From the NCBI GenBank assembly GCA_021772025.1, contig JAETNT010000004.1, positions 1 to 64,000 of the forward strand: a stretch of DNA of 64,000 bases. Reading direction: 5' to 3'. The DNA comes from Enterocloster bolteae (GTDB lineage Bacteria; Bacillota; Clostridia; Lachnospirales; Lachnospiraceae). Of this stretch, positions 27,573 to 34,664 are shown in pieces (position 1 is the stretch's first letter; each line of letters opens with the position of its first letter). Below the pieces are notes generated by a model. The model did no database searches and was not told the DNA's origin. It worked only from the letters and a program-made list of their open reading frames with translations. The position numbers and the translations under genes were made by a program.

Positions 27573-28418
27573 ATGTTTACCTTATCGGATGCGGATTTTG
27601 TCCGTCTTTATACTTATATTAAGCAAAATTACGGCATTGATTTAAGCAAAAAAAAGCAGCTTATTGTAAGTCGTCTCAGCAACACTATTTCACATCAGGG
27701 CTATGCCAGTTTTTCTCAATATGTAGACGAAATTCTTTCCGGCAAAAATAAAGATATGGTGACTGCCCTCTTAAACAAGCTGACTACTAACTATACTTAT
27801 TTTCTCCGGGAGGAGGAACATTTTCAATATTTAAACGGCACCGTTCTTCCCGCTCTTGCCAAAAAGCATGAGCGGGATAAGGTTCTTTCTATCTGGAGCG
27901 CCGGATGTTCTTCCGGAGAAGAACCTTATACTATCTCCATCTATTTAAAGGAATTTTTCGGCGCCAATGCTTCCCAATGGGATACCAGAATCCTTGCTAC
28001 GGATATTTCCCAGCAGATTCTCAATACTGCCCGTAATCCTCACTATAATGGAGAAGCGCTGGAACGGATGCCTGCTATCTGGAAGCAGAAATATTTTACC
28101 AAAACCGGGGTTGATTCCTATACCATTGCACCGATTATCAAACAAAACGTTATTTTCCAGACGTTTAACCTGATGAATCCCATCCAGTTTAAGCGCCCCT
28201 TTGATCTGATTTTTTGCCGTAATGTTATGATATATTTTGATCAGCCTACGAAAGATGCCCTGGTTCGCCGTTTTTACAATGTTACGGTTCCAGGCGGCTA
28301 CCTTTTTATCGGTCACTCTGAGGGACTCAGCAAGACTAACTGTCCTTATGAATATATTATGCCTGCGATTTACCAGAAAGCTTCCTCTCCTTCTGGTACG
28401 CGGCTGCAGAAAGGTTAA
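27573..28418 (+). CDS. cheR: Chemoreceptor methyltransferase CheR
   Basis: CheR methylates glutamates on receptors with S-adenosylmethionine. The 281-residue protein has the N-terminal helical domain, then the SAM-binding motif IWSAGCSSGEEPYTI, ILATDISQQILNTA, and FDLIFCRNVMIYFD, followed by GGYLFIGHSE. It lies between cheW and cheB, the antagonistic methylesterase. Confidence 0.96.
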   Translation: MFTLSDADFVRLYTYIKQNYGIDLSKKKQLIVSRLSNTISHQGYASFSQYVDEILSGKNKDMVTALLNKLTTNYTYFLREEEHFQYLNGTVLPALAKKHERDKVLSIWSAGCSSGEEPYTISIYLKEFFGANASQWDTRILATDISQQILNTARNPHYNGEALERMPAIWKQKYFTKTGVDSYTIAPIIKQNVIFQTFNLMNPIQFKRPFDLIFCRNVMIYFDQPTKDALVRRFYNVTVPGGYLFIGHSEGLSKTNCPYEYIMPAIYQKASSPSGTRLQKG

Positions 28419-28421
28419 GTA

Positions 28422-29570
28422 ATGATTAGTAAAAAACGAATAATGGTAATCGATGATTCCATCCTGTTCCGTAACTGGCTCATTAACAATATTAATAGCG
28501 ATCAGCGCTTTGAGGTAGTAGGATTCGCCATCAATGCCTTTGATGCAAAGCAAAAGATACCTGCTCTGAAGCCGGACATAATCACCTTGGATATTGAGAT
28601 GCCGGGTATGTCCGGCATTGACTTTTTAAAGGAATTTCTTCCCGTCCATCCTATTCCGGCTATTTTGGTATCTTCCCTGAATTTGAGGGTGTTTGATGCC
28701 CTGGCTGCCGGAGCAGTGGATTTTGTAAGAAAGCCGGATATGGAAAGCGGACAGAGCAAGGAGCTCTTTCTTTCTACGCTTCTTTCCAAATTGTCCATAG
28801 CTTCTTGTGCCCGTGTTCGCCTGCCTGGTGTTGCGGATCCTTCCGTGGGGCCCGGAATAGCCCATCCGAATCGCCCTGGGGGCTATGTTGTCCCTTCTTC
28901 CCCTGCTTCTCATGGCATGGCCTCTTCCGCATCTTCGGGCTCCCATACCGGCGTCAGGGATACTAGGGATTTTTCTTTTTCCAGGCTGTCCTTTGACAAT
29001 GACCGGCTCATTGCCATCGGCGCGTCAACAGGAGGTACTGAGGCTATTTTAGAGGTTTTAGTCCATCTGCCGGCTAAGGTTCCGGGTATTGTCATTACTC
29101 AGCATATGCCTCCCGGGTTTACCTCTATGTATGCGGAACGGCTTAACCGGCTCTGCAAATTTGAAGTGCGGGAAGCTCAAAGCGGTGATCGAGTCCAACC
29201 TGGCCTGGCCCTGATTGCTCCCGGCGGTCTCCAGATGAAACTGGTACGCATGGGAAACGGTTATGCGGTTAATTGTGTCCGCGAAGAGAAAGTAAATGGT
29301 CATTGTCCTTCTGTAGATGTACTCTTTAATTCTGTGGCGGCTATTGCCCGGGATAAAGCAATTGGGATTTTGTTAACCGGAATGGGAGCTGACGGCGCCG
29401 CCGGGCTTTTGCGTATGCGTAAAAACGGAGCATATACCATTGGCCAGGATAAAGAGTCCTGCGTCGTATACGGCATGCCTATGGAAGCCTTCAATATCGG
29501 CGCGGTATGCAAGCAGCTTCCCCTGACCTCCATTGCCCAGAATGTTCTTTCCAAGCTAGCTGAAGTATGA
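28422..29570 (+). CDS. cheB: Receptor methylesterase/deamidase CheB
   Basis: CheB removes methyl groups from receptors once phosphorylated by CheA. The 382-residue protein has a receiver domain with Asp in TLDIEMPGMSGIDF, a Ser/Gly/Pro-rich linker (about 135-190) and an esterase domain with the catalytic Ser in GASTGGTEAI, His in TQHMPPGFT and Asp in GMGADGAAG. It starts three bases after the cheR stop. The last four bases overlap the next gene. Confidence 0.96.
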   Translation: MISKKRIMVIDDSILFRNWLINNINSDQRFEVVGFAINAFDAKQKIPALKPDIITLDIEMPGMSGIDFLKEFLPVHPIPAILVSSLNLRVFDALAAGAVDFVRKPDMESGQSKELFLSTLLSKLSIASCARVRLPGVADPSVGPGIAHPNRPGGYVVPSSPASHGMASSASSGSHTGVRDTRDFSFSRLSFDNDRLIAIGASTGGTEAILEVLVHLPAKVPGIVITQHMPPGFTSMYAERLNRLCKFEVREAQSGDRVQPGLALIAPGGLQMKLVRMGNGYAVNCVREEKVNGHCPSVDVLFNSVAAIARDKAIGILLTGMGADGAAGLLRMRKNGAYTIGQDKESCVVYGMPMEAFNIGAVCKQLPLTSIAQNVLSKLAEV

Positions 29571-30496
29571 AAGATTCTTTTTTATATAGGCTGATAATAG
29601 CAGGAGCTACGGTCTCTGCCGCGACCTTGTCTATCAGCCTTTTTGTTTATTTTGAGCCGGACATTGCTAAAGACACGGCAGAAAAGGGAATTCAGCTGTT
29701 TTGCCAGCTGGCCCAACTGCTTCCCTGGGCAGAGCAAACCGGCGCTCAATCTTCCGAATCGGAAGATTCCATTTCTTCCGGACAGGATGATATGGACGCT
29801 AATTCTAATGGGGACGAATCCGATGCTTCCCAAACGGATTCTAACACTGTCCGGGAGCTGGGGAATATTTCTGATCTTGATATGGAATACTCTCCCATCC
29901 CAACTGATGCTATCTACTCTTCTATGCTGGACACTTCTATGGGGCCTATGCTCTATTACTGTCAAGGCGACAGACGCTGGGCGGATTATCTCTATGGCGG
30001 TGCAGATCCTATGAAAAAATATGGTTGCGGCCCCACTGCCGTTGCTATGCTGGTAAATAGTTTCTCCCCTAATGCCGGCTATGGCGTTACCCCCGTAGAT
30101 ATAGCGGAGTGGTCGGCTTCAAACGGCGGTTATGCCCCTCAGGGAGGCTCTTATCACAGCCTGATTCCCAATGCCCTCTCCGCCTACGGACTTCAGGTAG
30201 AAGGCATCCAGGATCGTTCCCCGGAAAACGTAGCCCGGCTTTTGTCTGAAGGCTGGGTTTTTGTGGCTCTCATGGGAAAGGGGGCTCTTACAAACAACGG
30301 GCACTTTGTGATTTTTACCGGACTCACCGATACCGGAAATATTACTATAGCAGATCCCAACCGATATGAAAATTGTCTGAAGGAATGGGATTTGAGCCAG
30401 CTTTTATCAGAGCTTAAAGAGAATTATGACAGCGGAGGTCCACTGTGGGGGGTAAGGGCAAAGATTGATTTATCACGTAATGCGTTTTCTGATTGA
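29567..30496 (+). CDS. Exported C39-like cysteine peptidase family protein
   Basis: The 309-residue product has an N-terminal membrane segment (about residues 8-28), an acidic Ser/Asp/Glu-rich spacer (about 55-100) and a C39-like papain-fold domain. The catalytic Cys is expected in KKYGCGPTAVAMLV, the His in NNGHFVIFTGL and the Asp in IADPNRYENC. It should lie outside the cytoplasmic membrane. Its ATG overlaps the cheB stop (ATGA), so it is translated with the chemotaxis genes. Why a peptidase belongs here is unknown. The substrate could be a secreted or wall protein. Confidence 0.82.
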   Translation: MKDSFLYRLIIAGATVSAATLSISLFVYFEPDIAKDTAEKGIQLFCQLAQLLPWAEQTGAQSSESEDSISSGQDDMDANSNGDESDASQTDSNTVRELGNISDLDMEYSPIPTDAIYSSMLDTSMGPMLYYCQGDRRWADYLYGGADPMKKYGCGPTAVAMLVNSFSPNAGYGVTPVDIAEWSASNGGYAPQGGSYHSLIPNALSAYGLQVEGIQDRSPENVARLLSEGWVFVALMGKGALTNNGHFVIFTGLTDTGNITIADPNRYENCLKEWDLSQLLSELKENYDSGGPLWGVRAKIDLSRNAFSD

Positions 30497-30521
30497 GTAA
30501 TTCTATCCCATGTGGTAAAAT
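30493..30521 (+). promoter_or_regulatory. Promoter of the first PD-(D/E)XK nuclease gene
   Basis: TTGAGT (30493-30498), 17 bases, TAAAAT (30516-30521). The -35 overlaps the stop codon of the C39-like gene. The leader then runs through dispersed element copy C. Confidence 0.65.
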
Positions 30522-30559
30522 ATAGTCAAACATCCCGTAGCAAGCTGACAGGGCATAAA

Positions 30560-30631
30560 CTTGCAACGCAGCAGAGCTGCGGAGTATTTGACCCTCGCGG
30601 CAGTCGCCAATCGGCATGCTCGCGGAAATAA
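30560..30631 (+). repeat. Dispersed hairpin element, copy C, upstream of the nuclease gene
   Basis: It has a GCAGC/GCTGC hairpin, then GAGTATTTGACCCTCGCGG, CAGTCGCCAA and GCATGCTCGCGGAAATAA. These match copies A and B in order and orientation. It abuts the ribosome site AGGAGGG of the next gene, and its GCATGC supplies the only in-frame ATG. Confidence 0.72.
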
Positions 30632-31656
30632 AAGGAGGGATATCCATAAAAGATATTAGGGTAACTAACACGCCTTATGACGATGTATTCCGTACACTGC
30701 TGAACGATTGCAGCCCTCTGATTATCCCTGTGATAAATGAAATCTTTGGAGAGCACTATTCCGGACAGGAAAAAATCACGTTCTCCCCAAACGAACATTT
30801 CTTAAACCAGCAGGGCGGAAATGAGGAGGAGCGGATCACCGATAGCAGTTTTAGTATAGAAGGAAAAAGTATAAAAAAGTACCATCTGGAATGTCAGAGT
30901 AATTCCGATAACAGTATGCTGGTTAGGTTTTTTGAATATGATACGCAGATTGCTCTTGATGAAGGACAAATCAAAGAAAATCTCCTTACTGTCACGTTCC
31001 CTCACTCTGCTGTACTTTTTTTAAGACATCTCGTATCAACGCCTGATTTGCTGAAAATTAGGATGGTAACGCCAGGCGGAACCGTAGAATATGATATTCA
31101 GGTAATAAAATCTCAAGAATACTCTCTGAAAGAAATTTTTGACAAACATCTCCTGCTCTTGATTCCTTTTTATATCTTTTCTCATGAAACACGGTTTGAG
31201 GAATATGAAAAGGATAAATTGAAGCTTAGGGTATTGCAGGAAGAATACGAACAGATTAAAAATAAGCTGGAAGAGCTCTCAAATCAGGGAGCCGTCAGTG
31301 AATACACCAGATGTACCCTTATTGAGATGTCAAATAAAGTATTGGAACATATAGCTGTAAAGTATAGTTCTGTTAAGGAAGGAGTCAAAGCGGTTATGGG
31401 CGGAAAAGTTCTGGAATATGAAGCGAAAACAATAAAAAGAGAAGGGATTCAAGAAGGCATCGAAAAGGGCATCGAAAAGGGCATCGAAAAAGGCATCGAA
31501 AAGGGCATCGAAAAAGGCATCGAAAAGGGCATCGAAAAAGGCATCACCGGTACCGTTTCAATATTAAAAAATTTAGGTATCCCCCCGCAGACAATCCTGG
31601 CCAAAATCCAGGAGCAATATAATCTCAGCCCTGAAGCGGCTAAAAACTATCTATGA
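30616..31656 (+). CDS. Rpn-type PD-(D/E)XK nuclease / putative transposase-like protein
   Basis: The family (recombination-promoting nuclease, PD-(D/E)XK superfamily) cleaves DNA and is linked to genome rearrangement. Visible motifs are VTNTPYDDVFRTLLND near the N terminus and the active-site strand YHLECQSNSDNSM (E-x-Q form), then VRFFEYDTQIALDE. A C-terminal linker is built of seven GIEK units, followed by a helical tail (LGIPPQTILAKIQEQYNL). Homologs, as I recall them, begin near KDIRVTNTPYDD; at that point the codon is ATA (30646) with AGGAGGG seven bases before it. The first in-frame ATG lies upstream, in the dispersed element. Expression level is therefore uncertain. Confidence 0.8.
   Translation: MLAEIKGGISIKDIRVTNTPYDDVFRTLLNDCSPLIIPVINEIFGEHYSGQEKITFSPNEHFLNQQGGNEEERITDSSFSIEGKSIKKYHLECQSNSDNSMLVRFFEYDTQIALDEGQIKENLLTVTFPHSAVLFLRHLVSTPDLLKIRMVTPGGTVEYDIQVIKSQEYSLKEIFDKHLLLLIPFYIFSHETRFEEYEKDKLKLRVLQEEYEQIKNKLEELSNQGAVSEYTRCTLIEMSNKVLEHIAVKYSSVKEGVKAVMGGKVLEYEAKTIKREGIQEGIEKGIEKGIEKGIEKGIEKGIEKGIEKGITGTVSILKNLGIPPQTILAKIQEQYNLSPEAAKNYL
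31456..31545 (+). repeat. 12-bp minisatellite in the first nuclease gene
   Basis: Seven full units of GGCATCGAAAA(G/A) plus a half unit encode Gly-Ile-Glu-Lys repeats. Copy-number change by whole units keeps the reading frame. Confidence 0.92.
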
Positions 31657-31662
31657 CCATAT

Positions 31663-31708
31663 AAAAACAAACATTCCGAACCTCCAAAGTCCGGGATGTT
31701 TGTTTTTT
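31663..31708 (+). terminator. Terminator of the first nuclease gene
   Basis: AAACAAACATTCCG pairs with CGGGATGTTTGTTT, followed by a T run, seven bases after the stop codon. Confidence 0.82.
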
Positions 31709-31823
31709 GAATACTCCTTTTGCTCCCTTATAAGGGCTCTTCCTGCTTGCGATTATAAACTAATTGATTGCGGAGGCTTATCTCCCCCTGCATAGCGGGG
31801 TCTATTTTTACTGTGACACAAAC

Positions 31824-31858
31824 AAGGCCGTCTTCAGGAAACTCCCAAAGACGGCCTT
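31824..31858 (-). terminator. Terminator of the flagellin operon
   Basis: AAGGCCGTCTT (31824-31834) and AAGACGGCCTT (31848-31858) form a perfect 11-bp stem downstream of the first flagellin gene. The following bases on the minus strand are GTTTGTG, moderately T-rich. Confidence 0.72.
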
Positions 31859-31916
31859 ATCTTATTCATTTACATCAATCTAATTTCCGGATAAGTTGAT
31901 TGTCATGAATTGCTGA

Positions 31917-32732
31917 TTACTGTAACATGCTCAGCACGCCCTGCGGTACAGCGTTAGACTGGGACAGCATGGACTGTGCAGCCTGAAGCAGGATGTTATT
32001 CTTGGTGAATGCAGTAATCTCGTCTGCCATATCGGTATCACGAACACGGCTCTCAGCTGCGGTGATGTTCTCGGAAGTAACATCCAGGTTGGCGATGGTA
32101 TGCTCAAGACGGTTCTGAGCAGCACCAAGGCTTGCACGGAATTCAGAAACAGTATCAATTGCTTTATTGATGGTATCGATTGCTTTATTGGAGTCAGGCT
32201 GCTCACTTAAATCAAGGCCATCAACACCAAGAGAAGCTGCATCCATTGCAGTCTTGGTAACAGCCAGAGTCTCAGCTGAGCTGGGACCAATCTGGAAGTC
32301 CATAGTGCCGCTTCCGCCTGCGCTCATAGGATAAACCTTATTGAAGTTGGTGTTGTTAGCGATACGGTCAATCTCTGCGATAAGAGCCTTCATTTCCTTC
32401 TGGATGTTTCCTCTTGCAACGGAGTTGTAGGTACCGTTTGCAGACTGGGTAGCCAGAGTGGTCATACGCTGAAGCATGGAGTGAACTTCGCTCAATGCAC
32501 CTTCTGCGGTCTGGATTAAACCGATAGCATCCTCTGCGTTCTTGGAAGCCTGGTTAATACCGTTGATCTGAGATCTCATCTGCTCGGAAATAGCAAGACC
32601 TGCTGCGTCATCGCCTGCACGGTTAATTCTGTAACCGGAGGACAGCTTCTCTAAGTTCTTGCTTAAGGAGCTCTGGTTAATGCCTAAGTTTCTGTAAGAG
32701 TTAACTGCTGCTATGTTGTGCTGAATAATCAT
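31917..32732 (-). CDS. hag: Flagellin (major type)
   Basis: This is the filament subunit, exported by the flagellar type III apparatus. The start at 32732 follows AGGAGG by eight bases and gives 271 residues beginning MIIQHNIAAVNSYRNL. The conserved D0/D1 ends are intact: LSSGYRINRAGDDAAGLAIS at the N-terminal side and SRVRDTDMADEITAFTKNN and ILLQAAQSMLSQSN at the C-terminal side. The central variable region is short. A sigma-28-like promoter and a hairpin leader stand upstream. FliW and CsrA, encoded at 46357-47096, are the expected translational controllers. Confidence 0.95.
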   Translation of the reverse strand: MIIQHNIAAVNSYRNLGINQSSLSKNLEKLSSGYRINRAGDDAAGLAISEQMRSQINGINQASKNAEDAIGLIQTAEGALSEVHSMLQRMTTLATQSANGTYNSVARGNIQKEMKALIAEIDRIANNTNFNKVYPMSAGGSGTMDFQIGPSSAETLAVTKTAMDAASLGVDGLDLSEQPDSNKAIDTINKAIDTVSEFRASLGAAQNRLEHTIANLDVTSENITAAESRVRDTDMADEITAFTKNNILLQAAQSMLSQSNAVPQGVLSMLQ

Positions 32733-32740
32733 ATATATTT

Positions 32741-32778
32741 CCTCCTGAAATGATTTCTCTGACAGGAACCTCCCTGTC
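32741..32778 (-). promoter_or_regulatory. Flagellin leader hairpin and ribosome site, candidate CsrA target
   Basis: On the minus strand GACAGG-GAGGTT-CCTGTC forms a hairpin (32778-32761), and AGGAGGA, the ribosome site, lies 14 bases further at 32746. CsrA in Bacillus represses flagellin by binding GGA motifs in the leader and ribosome site. The motifs are seen; CsrA binding is inferred. Confidence 0.45.
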
Positions 32779-32857
32779 CCTGCCGCCGGACTTCCATACG
32801 GGCCCTGTATGAATGTCCTCTGCAAAGCTTTATATGAATTTTGCTTTACACTTAATT

Positions 32858-32885
32858 ATATCGGATGGTTTTATAATAATATAAG
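32858..32885 (-). promoter_or_regulatory. Sigma-28-like promoter of the first flagellin gene
   Basis: Minus strand: CTTAT (32881-32885), 15 bases, TCCGATAT (32858-32865). Leader of about 115 bases. Confidence 0.78.
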
Positions 32886-32933
32886 GATAAATTTACATTT
32901 TTTAAAATTTTTGTCAAATTCCGGCTGCCGCTT

Positions 32934-33791
32934 TTATCCGGCGTTTCCGATAAGGCTCAGCACAGTCTGTGCCATGCCGTTTGCCTGAGTCTGCATAGAC
33001 ACAGCAGACTGAAGTACTACATTTCTGGAAGTATATTTTGTGATCTCCTCCGCCATATTGGTATCCCGAATCGCGCTCTCCGCAGCAGTCATATTCTCGC
33101 TGGTAACGCTGAGATTGTTATGAGTATGCTCCAGGTGGTTCTGAGACGCGCCAAAATCGGAACGGATTACCGTTACTGCCTGTATCGCATTTGCCAAAGT
33201 GTCAATGGCCTTATTCGCGCCTTCTATGGTTCCAAAATCCATATTATCTATCTCCAAGGCCTTGCTGCCCAGATAATAGAACCCCACATCCATAGTCTCC
33301 CTTGTGGAAGCTCCGATCTGAAGTTCGATGTCCCCCTGCTGGCTCTTCTGAGGCGCAGGAACAAGGGGGGTCGCGTCTGCATCAAACAAAGGAATCTGAT
33401 TAAAATTGGCATTTTCACAAATCCGATCAATCTCGCTTAACAGCTGTTCCTTCTCTTTATTGACATTTTCTCTGGCAATCTCATCATAGGTGCCGTTGGC
33501 TGACTCAATAGCCAAAGTTTCCAGCCTGTGAAGCATAGCATGGACCTCTGTCAAGGTTCCTTCTCCTGTATTAACCATGCTGATACCGTCGTTTACATTA
33601 CACATGGCCTGGTTGATTCCCCGAATTTGAGCGCGCATGCCCTCGGACAGAGCCAGGCCTGCCGCATCATCTCCCGCGCGGTTAACACGGTATCCCGATG
33701 ACAGCTTTTCAAGGGATTTGCCCAACTGGCCTTTCACGATGCCCTGATTTCTCGATGTGTTGATACCTGGTATATTGTTTCTTATCCGCAT
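32934..33791 (-). CDS. Second, divergent flagellin
   Basis: This 285-residue paralog keeps the flagellin ends (LSSGYRVNRAGDDAAGLALS, and SAIRDTNMAEEITKYTSRN, VVLQSAVSMQTQANGM). It differs from its neighbour in the centre, with a Pro/Gln stretch (PLVPAPQKSQQGDIEL) and an unusual Cys in NQAMCNVNDG. It probably forms a minor part of the filament. It has its own sigma-28-like promoter and is separated from the first flagellin gene by 201 bases that include a further promoter. Confidence 0.92.
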   Translation of the reverse strand: MRIRNNIPGINTSRNQGIVKGQLGKSLEKLSSGYRVNRAGDDAAGLALSEGMRAQIRGINQAMCNVNDGISMVNTGEGTLTEVHAMLHRLETLAIESANGTYDEIARENVNKEKEQLLSEIDRICENANFNQIPLFDADATPLVPAPQKSQQGDIELQIGASTRETMDVGFYYLGSKALEIDNMDFGTIEGANKAIDTLANAIQAVTVIRSDFGASQNHLEHTHNNLSVTSENMTAAESAIRDTNMAEEITKYTSRNVVLQSAVSMQTQANGMAQTVLSLIGNAG

Positions 33792-33929
33792 CTATATTCT
33801 CCGCCTTTCTGTAATCGTTCTATGATCATCTCCTGGGTGCTCACCAATTTAAAAAGGAGTCTTGGAAATGTTATGCAACAGGACGAACATCGCTGCCAAC
33901 GTCTGCTGTATTGCTTTTTATATTATAAT

Positions 33930-33957
33930 ATATCGGCAGTTTATGCGGGAATATAAG
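33930..33957 (-). promoter_or_regulatory. Sigma-28-like promoter of the second flagellin gene
   Basis: Minus strand: CTTAT (33953-33957), 15 bases, GCCGATAT (33930-33937). Confidence 0.8.
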
Positions 33958-34229
33958 AGAAAATTATTGATGATATTCTTTTTTCTGGCAGGCTTTAGCC
34001 GCCTCGCCTGTCAAATTAAATGTAACAGTTCAGCCTTGTTCCGGCCCCAGCTCTCTCCCTTCCTAAACCTCTTTCTCTTCCACTGGCGAAACCTCTTAAA
34101 AAGTCTGTCAGTCCATTCGGTGGTGATTTATGTTTTGGCTGGTTGGGAAACCCCTGGCTATACCTGTATAAACCGCTAGGTTGTGTACCCGCCCTTTGGA
34201 ATTGGACACCTGCCGGAAGGGATAAAACC
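33958..34229 (+). other. Non-coding flank of the IS110 remnant
   Basis: No convincing gene is seen in these 272 bases. The part next to the transposase start (about 34090-34229) has several short inverted repeats, such as AACC/GGTT pairs near 34150-34185. In IS110-group elements the noncoding left end encodes the bridge RNA, so a fossil of it may lie here. I cannot place the element boundary. Confidence 0.3.
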
Positions 34230-34583
34230 ATGCACTATCAAAAAGTACTCAAGATGCTCCAAAGCGTCCCCTACCTCTCAGTCGGGCTTGATGTCGGCTC
34301 AGACTTCTCATGGATGTCCATCATGCTCCCCAATGGCACTCTCACCGGAAAGCCATTTAAGCTCATCCACTCTGATCCCCAGTCCCGTGAGCTTGCCGTC
34401 AAAAAAATAAAAGAAGCACAAGAGATGTATTCTCTTGAAAGCCGCTGCTTCCTTGAGTCCACCGGGATCTACCACATCCCGCTCCTGTGCTTCCTTCGTG
34501 ATAAGGTTTTTGACTGCTCCGTCATTAATCCTATCATTACTAAGAATAGCACAAATATGAACATAAGGAAACTGCTGTTGTGA
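34230..34583 (+). pseudogene. Truncated IS110-family transposase
   Basis: The first about 114 residues match the N-terminal RuvC-like (DEDD) domain of IS110 transposases: YLSVGLDVGSDFSWMSIMLP, GKPFKLIHSD, and CFLESTGIYHIPLLCFLRDK, then SVINPIITKNSTNMNIRK. The reading frame then ends after three unrelated residues. The rest of the DEDD domain and the C-terminal Ser-containing domain are gone, so it cannot be active. The ATG at 34230 is chosen from the family N terminus; GGAAGG stands upstream. Confidence 0.82.
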
Positions 34584-34664
34584 TTCTAATAATAAATCTT
34601 CTCCGAAACGCAAACAGCCGTCTTCCTGAACAGAAAACGACTGTCTTACAAATACTCAATATTT

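Noticed and set aside
31456..31545. Possible CRISPR-like or noncoding repeat array
   Set aside because: Units are 12 bp, without spacers, and lie in frame in a coding gene; it is a protein-coding minisatellite.
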